Origin: Chloroflexota bacterium
GTDB lineage: Bacteria > Chloroflexota > Anaerolineae > Anaerolineales > Villigracilaceae
Assembly: GCA_020217065.1 (NCBI GenBank)
Contig: JAIWOB010000144.1
Span: forward strand, 1-10,000
Direction of reading: 5' to 3'
DNA length: 10,000 nt
The notes under the pieces are model-generated. The model made no database searches and was not told where the DNA came from. It worked only from the letters and a program-made list of their open reading frames with translations. The position numbers and the translations under genes are program-made. This document shows positions 6,263-10,000 of the stretch, one piece after another. Positions within the stretch are counted from its first letter, which is position 1. The number at the start of each line of letters is the position of its first letter.

Positions 6263-6615
6263 GGTGCAACCTGAATACGCTTGAACTTGCCCGCGAAATC
6301 GTAAACTCCCTGGAGGATAAAAAAGGGGAAGATATTGTTCTGATGGATTTAAAGAACGTCGTTTCTTTTACCGATTATTTCATTATCTGCACCGGCACCA
6401 GCGACCGGATGCTCGACGCGCTTGCCGACGCCGCCGTCGAAGACATCCGTAAAAAACACAGAAAGAAAGGCAAAAAACAAGGGCTTGCCCGCGACGGCTG
6501 GGTGGTGGTGGATTATGGCGACATCGTCGTTCATCTTTTTTCTCCCGACCAGCGTGATTTTTACAATCTGGAAGAGTTATGGAAGGACGGAAAGGTCTTG
6601 TTGAGGTTACAGTAA
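6259..6615 (+). CDS. rsfS: Ribosome silencing factor RsfS (start uncertain: GTG 6259 or CTG 6271)
   Basis: RsfS binds ribosomal protein L14 (uL14) on the large subunit and prevents subunit joining when nutrients are scarce. The product is 118 residues from GTG 6259, or 114 from CTG 6271. Motifs are LELAREIVNSLEDKKGEDIVLMDL (8-31), VSFTDYFIICTGTSDRML (35-52), GWVVVDYGDIVVHLFSP (80-96) and RDFYNLEELW (99-108), covering the whole family. GTG 6259 overlaps the thpR stop by 4 bp but has no ribosome-binding site. GAGGTG (6261-6266) is a perfect Shine-Dalgarno well placed for CTG 6271, which would give Met-Asn-Thr-Leu-Glu-Leu, the usual family N-terminus. In other genomes rsfS sits near nadD; here it follows thpR. 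Confidence 0.92.
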   Translation: MRCNLNTLELAREIVNSLEDKKGEDIVLMDLKNVVSFTDYFIICTGTSDRMLDALADAAVEDIRKKHRKKGKKQGLARDGWVVVDYGDIVVHLFSPDQRDFYNLEELWKDGKVLLRLQ

Positions 6616-6630
6616 GTTTGTAAGCGGTCG

Positions 6631-6691
6631 TTGGCTTTTCGGGGGCTGCCCCCCGGCAGAGACGAATTCTCTGGGCGGGCGCAAAAGCCAA
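6631..6691. repeat. Nested inverted repeat with three-way-junction potential
   Basis: A 9-bp outer stem, TTGGCTTTT (6631-6639) / AAAAGCCAA (6683-6691), encloses two perfect hairpins: CGGGGG-CTGC-CCCCCG (6640-6655) and CAGAGA-CGAAT-TCTCTG (6657-6673). All three stems have no mismatches. It begins 16 bases after the rsfS stop and precedes a separate terminator. It might be a palindromic repeat element or a structured 3' RNA; nothing in the sequence decides between these. Confidence 0.6.
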
Positions 6692-6694
6692 AAT

Positions 6695-6730
6695 AAAAGC
6701 GTTCCACTCCTCGCGGCTTGGAACGCTTTT
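6695..6730. terminator. Bidirectional intrinsic terminator between rsfS and ndk
   Basis: A perfect 12-bp stem, AAAAGCGTTCCA (6695-6706) / TGGAACGCTTTT (6719-6730), has a 12-base loop. The T-run at its 3' side serves rsfS on the plus strand. The A-run at its 5' side (AAAATAAAA, 6690-6698) serves ndk on the minus strand, whose stop is at 6761. Confidence 0.85.
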
Positions 6731-6760
6731 CTTTGAAAACGCGTTTTCTTGTTTCTTTGC

Positions 6761-7222
6761 CTACGCTTGACTCTTCTCGAAAACCCAGGCGTCCACGGCG
6801 CGAGTCCACTCGACCAGTTCCTCCTTCTTGAACCAAAGGGCAACTTCGCGTTCGCCGGTCTCGGGTTTGTCGGAAGCGTGAATCAAGTTGCGTCCCACTT
6901 CAAGGGCGAAATCATGACGAATGGTGCCAGGCGCGGCTTCGGCGGGCTTGGTCGAGCCGACAGTTTGACGCACGGCGGCGACCGCGTTGGGTCCCTCCCA
7001 AACCATCGCCATCACCGGCGCCGAAGTAATATAAGCAATCAAGCCGTCGTAGAAGGGCTTGCCCTTATGCTCGGCGTAATGACTTTCAGCCAACTCCTTG
7101 CTCACTTGAATGAATTTTGCGGCGACCAAGCGAAGACCGCGGCGTTCAAAGCGGGCAATCGACTCTCCAATCAAGCCGCGCTGCACGCCGTCAGGTTTTA
7201 CAAGCACGAGCGTTCTTTCCAC
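6761..7222 (-). CDS. ndk: Nucleoside diphosphate kinase
   Basis: The 153-residue enzyme transfers the gamma-phosphate from ATP to other nucleoside diphosphates through a phosphohistidine, balancing nucleotide pools. The start is a GTG at 7222, with GGAGG 7 bases upstream. Family motifs are [16 protein letters not shown] (4-19), IARFERRGL (22-30), [21 protein letters not shown] (54-74, in two parts), the [10 protein letters not shown] segment (98-107), and RNLIHASD (111-118) with catalytic H115. Small differences from the textbook form are HASDK instead of HGSDS and TIRHDF instead of TIRGDF; the catalytic His, Ser117 and Glu126 are kept, so it should be active. It lies 77 bp downstream of the TPR gene on the same strand and may share its transcript. 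Confidence 0.97.
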   Translation of the reverse strand: MERTLVLVKPDGVQRGLIGESIARFERRGLRLVAAKFIQVSKELAESHYAEHKGKPFYDGLIAYITSAPVMAMVWEGPNAVAAVRQTVGSTKPAEAAPGTIRHDFALEVGRNLIHASDKPETGEREVALWFKKEELVEWTRAVDAWVFEKSQA

Positions 7223-7246
7223 AGAAAATCCTCCAAAATAGAATAT

Positions 7247-7301
7247 AGCGAATCAGCGAATCAACGATTCTAATTTCGCCGATTCGACGACTCGCGGAAT
7301 C
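7247..7301. repeat. Short GAATC/GATTC repeats between the TPR gene and ndk
   Basis: The gap contains a tandem GCGAATCA (7248-7255 and 7256-7263), a small palindrome GAATC-AAC-GATTC (7258-7270) and a second GATTC/GAATC pair (7281-7285, 7297-7301) reaching into the TPR stop codon. The stems are only 5 bp, and no T-run makes it a terminator. It may be a degraded small palindromic repeat. Confidence 0.35.
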
Positions 7302-9996
7302 AACGTATCAACTCTTCAGCCTTGTTATAGGCTTCAAGGGCTTCCTTCAGGCGATTGGCGCGCATGTAAGCGTCGCCCAACGTCTGCCAAATTCCAACCT
7401 CCACCGGATACCGATAAATGGACTCGGTCAGGTCGCGGATGGTTTCTTCGATATGCTTCCCCTTTTTGATTAGCTTCCCATAATGCGCCAGCGCGGCGGG
7501 GATGTCTCCACGGTCTAGTTCGCTCTTTGCCAGACTCAACGCCGCAATGGCGTTTTCCGGCTGTTTTCTGGGCGAGAGGGCGGGTTTCTTTTTCTTGGGT
7601 GCAGGCGTAAATTCCTTAACCGAAACGGGCGTTTCAGGAACGGACGGGGTGGGCGGCGGCGGCACAAAGGCGCGTTCGGCGGCGGGCTTTTCGATTTCGA
7701 CCTGCGGCTCAAGCGGATGCCAGTCGGAGGGGCGGGTTGGGGTGGGCGGGTATTCCGGTCCTTCGTTTTCCCATTGTTCGCGAAGTTTCCACGGCGGAAC
7801 GTCGTCTTGAACAACAGACTCCGTTTCCGCGTTTTCCGTCAGCCATTCCGGCAGGCTTTCCTTTTCTTCAAGCGCTTCGTCGTTTTCCTCCAACCAGGGC
7901 GGCAAAGACGAAGACGCCGTTTCCGGTTGGGCGGGTTTCTGCATAGCGGGTTGGACAGACGACCTGGACTGCGAGTCGAACAAGATTGAATCCGGGGTGG
8001 GCATGGATTCAAAAGGAAGCCCCGGTTCGTCGTCCAGGCTGTTGAGCCAACTGGTCAGGTCGCTTTCGCCTCCAGCGGAAGTTTGCGGGGCGGTTTCTTT
8101 TTCCAGTCCTGCCAGCCAATCGGGCAATTGTTCGGCAGGCTGGGCGTCCACGGCGGAGCGTTCAGTTTTTTCTTCTTCGGCTGAAGCCGGTTCGCGCAGC
8201 CATTCAGGAATTTCACCGCGTTCCAATGCCTTGGGTTCTTCGAACCACTCCAGCGCCGCCTGTTCTTCGCTGGAAAGTTTTTTCTCTTCCTGTTCGTCAA
8301 GGCTGCGAAGCCAGTCGCTTGCAGCGTTTACCGGCGGAGCGGCGGAAGCGCTCTCAAACTCCGCAAAGAATTGCTCTCCGACATTGAGGGCATGTTCTAC
8401 AATTTCAGGTTTTTCTTGCGGCACTGGGGTCTCCGCTTCGGCAAGGGATTGCGCCTGAACAACCCATTCGGGCGGCTTTTCGCTGCGTTTGCTTGGGTCG
8501 GTGACCAGTTCTTCCGGTTTGGCGCCATGCTTGGCGGCGAGGGATTCCAGCCACGCCACGGCGTCGTCTTGTTCCTGCGCCGACGCGCCAAGATTTTCCA
8601 CCGAGGAGGGGGGAGTCTCCTGCCCCAAAGCCTGCGCCTGAGCGACCCATTCGGGCGGCTTTTCGCTGCGTTTGCTTGGGTCGGTGACCAGTTCTTCCGG
8701 TTTGGCGCCATGCTTGGCGGCAAGGGATTCCAGCCACGCCACGGCGTCGTCCTGTTCCTGCGCCGACGCGCCTAAACTGTCTGCCGCAAAAGCAGGGGCG
8801 GATTTTGGTTCGCCGGCGTCCAAACTTTTGAGCCAATCGGGAATGTCCTCTGCCGGGGCGGCTTCGGAATTTTCCGTCTTTTCCAGCCCGCTCAACCAGT
8901 CGGGGACTTCTTCTGCGGGAGCGGACGCAGTTTCCGTCTTTTCCAGCCCGCTCAGCCAGTCGGGGACTTCTTCTGCGGGAGCGGTTTCCTTTTTATCCAA
9001 ATCGTTCAACCAATCGGCAACGGAATCGGCGGCGGGTTCGGCGGGCGATTTATCTTCAAGTTCCTTCAACCAGGCGGCGGTCGCATCCAGCGGGGTGGAT
9101 TCAGCGGGGGCTTCTTTCAGCCAGTCTGGGATTTCGCCGGCAGTCTTTTCTGCGGTTGAAGAATCTCCGTCAAGCCAGTTGGGAATGTCCAAGTCTTGCG
9201 GCGGCTGCGGAGCGGGAGTCGAATCTGCCGCGACAGGTTCCTGCGCTTTGAGCCAATCGGGAATCTCAGCGGGGGTCAAACCGCCGGCGGGTTCTTCGTC
9301 AAAGATAGAAGTCGGCTGTTCGGGAGCGGTAGAGGCTCCCCATCCAGCCTGACGAAGAAAATCTGGGATTTCCTCTTCGGGCTGGGGACGGACGGAGGAT
9401 TCAGGGGGGACGCCGGCTTTGAGCCATTCGGGCTGGGCTGCTTCGGACGCGGCGGCGGCGGAGCCGAGGCTGAGGGCGGGCGTCCAGCCCTGGGGAGCGG
9501 CTTCCGCTTCTTCTTTGTAATCGAGTTTTTCAAGGTTGACGGCGGCGTCTGGAACTTCGTGAGACAGGAAGATAGACCCTCTGGCAAAATTGGCGTAAGG
9601 GTCCATCTCGCCCACACGCATCCGATAGACCTGAGTGCTTTCCGCCGCGGCGGTGGCGGGGAGCAGGTCCACCATGATACGGTTGGCGTCAAAGCAATAG
9701 GCGTAGCGTTTTAGAAGTTGGGCGCACATGTCGGATGCGTCCGCTTTTTGTCCGCTGCGGAAGTAAGCGCGCGCCAGCAAGACTTGCATGTCGGCGCGGT
9801 CCGGTTCTTGGGTGAGAATGGCGCGAATTTCGGCGATGGCTTGCGGATACAATTCTCCCTGCACGTAAAGGTGAGAAAGGGCGCCGCGCGTCATGCGAAT
9901 TTTGGGCGGTTCCACGCCGTCGCGCCGCCCGTAGAGTCGTTGCAGCTCGCTTTGGATTGCCGCATTCGAGGATTGCGTCTCGAAGGCGCGTTCCAT
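7300..9996 (-). CDS. Large TPR protein with long repetitive Trp-Leu motif region, 5' end beyond window
   Basis: At least 898 residues are visible. The ATG at 9996 is only 4 bases from the window edge, and the sequence there (ERAFETQSSNAAIQSELQRL) already looks like the second half of a TPR unit, so the true start is probably upstream. Residues about 35-110 form TPR-like repeats (LYVQGELYPQAIAEIRAIL, then LLARAYFRSGQKADASDM). Residues about 200-750 are acidic, Pro/Ala/Glu-rich and presumably disordered, with more than 20 short motifs of the type (I/V/L)P(D/E)WL, such as IPDWLK, VPDWLSGLEK and LPEWLTE. A PAPKKKKP basic stretch near 801 is followed by a C-terminal TPR domain (about 814-898, LGDAYMRANRLKEALEAYNKAEEL). 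There is no signal peptide or membrane segment in the visible part. A scaffold role is inference. Confidence 0.9.
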   Translation of the reverse strand: MERAFETQSSNAAIQSELQRLYGRRDGVEPPKIRMTRGALSHLYVQGELYPQAIAEIRAILTQEPDRADMQVLLARAYFRSGQKADASDMCAQLLKRYAYCFDANRIMVDLLPATAAAESTQVYRMRVGEMDPYANFARGSIFLSHEVPDAAVNLEKLDYKEEAEAAPQGWTPALSLGSAAAASEAAQPEWLKAGVPPESSVRPQPEEEIPDFLRQAGWGASTAPEQPTSIFDEEPAGGLTPAEIPDWLKAQEPVAADSTPAPQPPQDLDIPNWLDGDSSTAEKTAGEIPDWLKEAPAESTPLDATAAWLKELEDKSPAEPAADSVADWLNDLDKKETAPAEEVPDWLSGLEKTETASAPAEEVPDWLSGLEKTENSEAAPAEDIPDWLKSLDAGEPKSAPAFAADSLGASAQEQDDAVAWLESLAAKHGAKPEELVTDPSKRSEKPPEWVAQAQALGQETPPSSVENLGASAQEQDDAVAWLESLAAKHGAKPEELVTDPSKRSEKPPEWVVQAQSLAEAETPVPQEKPEIVEHALNVGEQFFAEFESASAAPPVNAASDWLRSLDEQEEKKLSSEEQAALEWFEEPKALERGEIPEWLREPASAEEEKTERSAVDAQPAEQLPDWLAGLEKETAPQTSAGGESDLTSWLNSLDDEPGLPFESMPTPDSILFDSQSRSSVQPAMQKPAQPETASSSLPPWLEENDEALEEKESLPEWLTENAETESVVQDDVPPWKLREQWENEGPEYPPTPTRPSDWHPLEPQVEIEKPAAERAFVPPPPTPSVPETPVSVKEFTPAPKKKKPALSPRKQPENAIAALSLAKSELDRGDIPAALAHYGKLIKKGKHIEETIRDLTESIYRYPVEVGIWQTLGDAYMRANRLKEALEAYNKAEELIR
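8451..8589 (-). repeat. 139-bp direct repeat, copy A, inside the TPR gene
   Basis: This segment matches 8634-8772 with 4 mismatches in 139 positions by eye, at an offset of 183 bp (61 codons), so the reading frame is preserved. It encodes about 46 residues containing VAWLESLAAKHGAKPEEL and ending in PPEWV. The near identity at DNA level points to a recent duplication or ongoing gene conversion. Confidence 0.9.
8634..8772 (-). repeat. 139-bp direct repeat, copy B, inside the TPR gene
   Basis: This is the partner of the segment at 8451-8589; the differences are at both bases of a GAGCGAC/GAACAAC position near the 5' end, one G/A and one T/C. It codes for the upstream copy in the protein (about residues 409-455). 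Confidence 0.9.
8871..8984 (-). repeat. 60-bp period tandem repeat coding VPDWLSGLEKTE
   Basis: Segments 8871-8924 and 8931-8984 match over 54 bases with a single difference (A at 8895, G at 8955). They encode two consecutive copies of EEVPDWLSGLEKTE in the TPR protein, a second recent in-frame duplication of the Trp-Leu motif. Confidence 0.85.
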
Positions 9997-10000
9997 GTGC

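Noticed and set aside
6749..7273. 174-codon plus-strand frame
   Set aside because: It is the shadow of ndk, which is certain from its catalytic motif.
8672..9352. 226-codon Ser-rich plus-strand frame
   Set aside because: It is opposite the TPR gene; the Ser/Gly-rich repetitive product simply mirrors the WL-motif repeats.

Overview
The window reads like an ordinary chromosomal segment of a moderately GC-rich environmental bacterium, most likely Chloroflexota, class Anaerolineae. This is inferred from the gene set (DUF2202 protein with Gly/Asn-rich tails, NosR/NapH-like polyferredoxin, DUF5667 protein, and a TPR protein carrying dozens of 'IPDWL' motifs) and from the intergenic palindromic repeats. 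No tRNA, rRNA, transposase, CRISPR array or phage gene is visible.

Left edge (1-424): the first 20 bases probably hold the start of a minus-strand gene. About 400 bp without a complete gene follow, containing two palindromic repeat elements. From 425 to 4594 five plus-strand genes form an envelope/redox locus: an exported DUF2202 ferritin-like protein with a C-terminal domain, a membrane polyferredoxin, a small exported protein made almost only of a paralogue of that same C-terminal domain, an ECF-type sigma factor, and a membrane DUF5667 protein with the position and shape of an anti-sigma or sensor. The last two are 2 bp apart, and the polyferredoxin and small protein overlap by 4 bp.

Middle (4595-6615): a shared hairpin terminator separates the locus from a convergent DUF1684 gene. 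Divergent from that gene is a tightly overlapping plus-strand trio: a stand-alone response-regulator receiver, an RNA 2',3'-cyclic phosphodiesterase (ThpR/LigT family) and the ribosome silencing factor RsfS. All junctions in the trio overlap by 4 bp, which suggests translational coupling.

Right (6616-10000): a structured intergenic region and a second bidirectional terminator separate rsfS from two minus-strand genes, a large TPR/'WL-motif' protein whose 5' end lies beyond the window and, downstream of it, nucleoside diphosphate kinase. The most unusual items are the DUF2202/polyferredoxin/ECF locus, in which one domain is shared by two proteins, and the long repetitive WL-motif region of the TPR protein with recent internal duplications.
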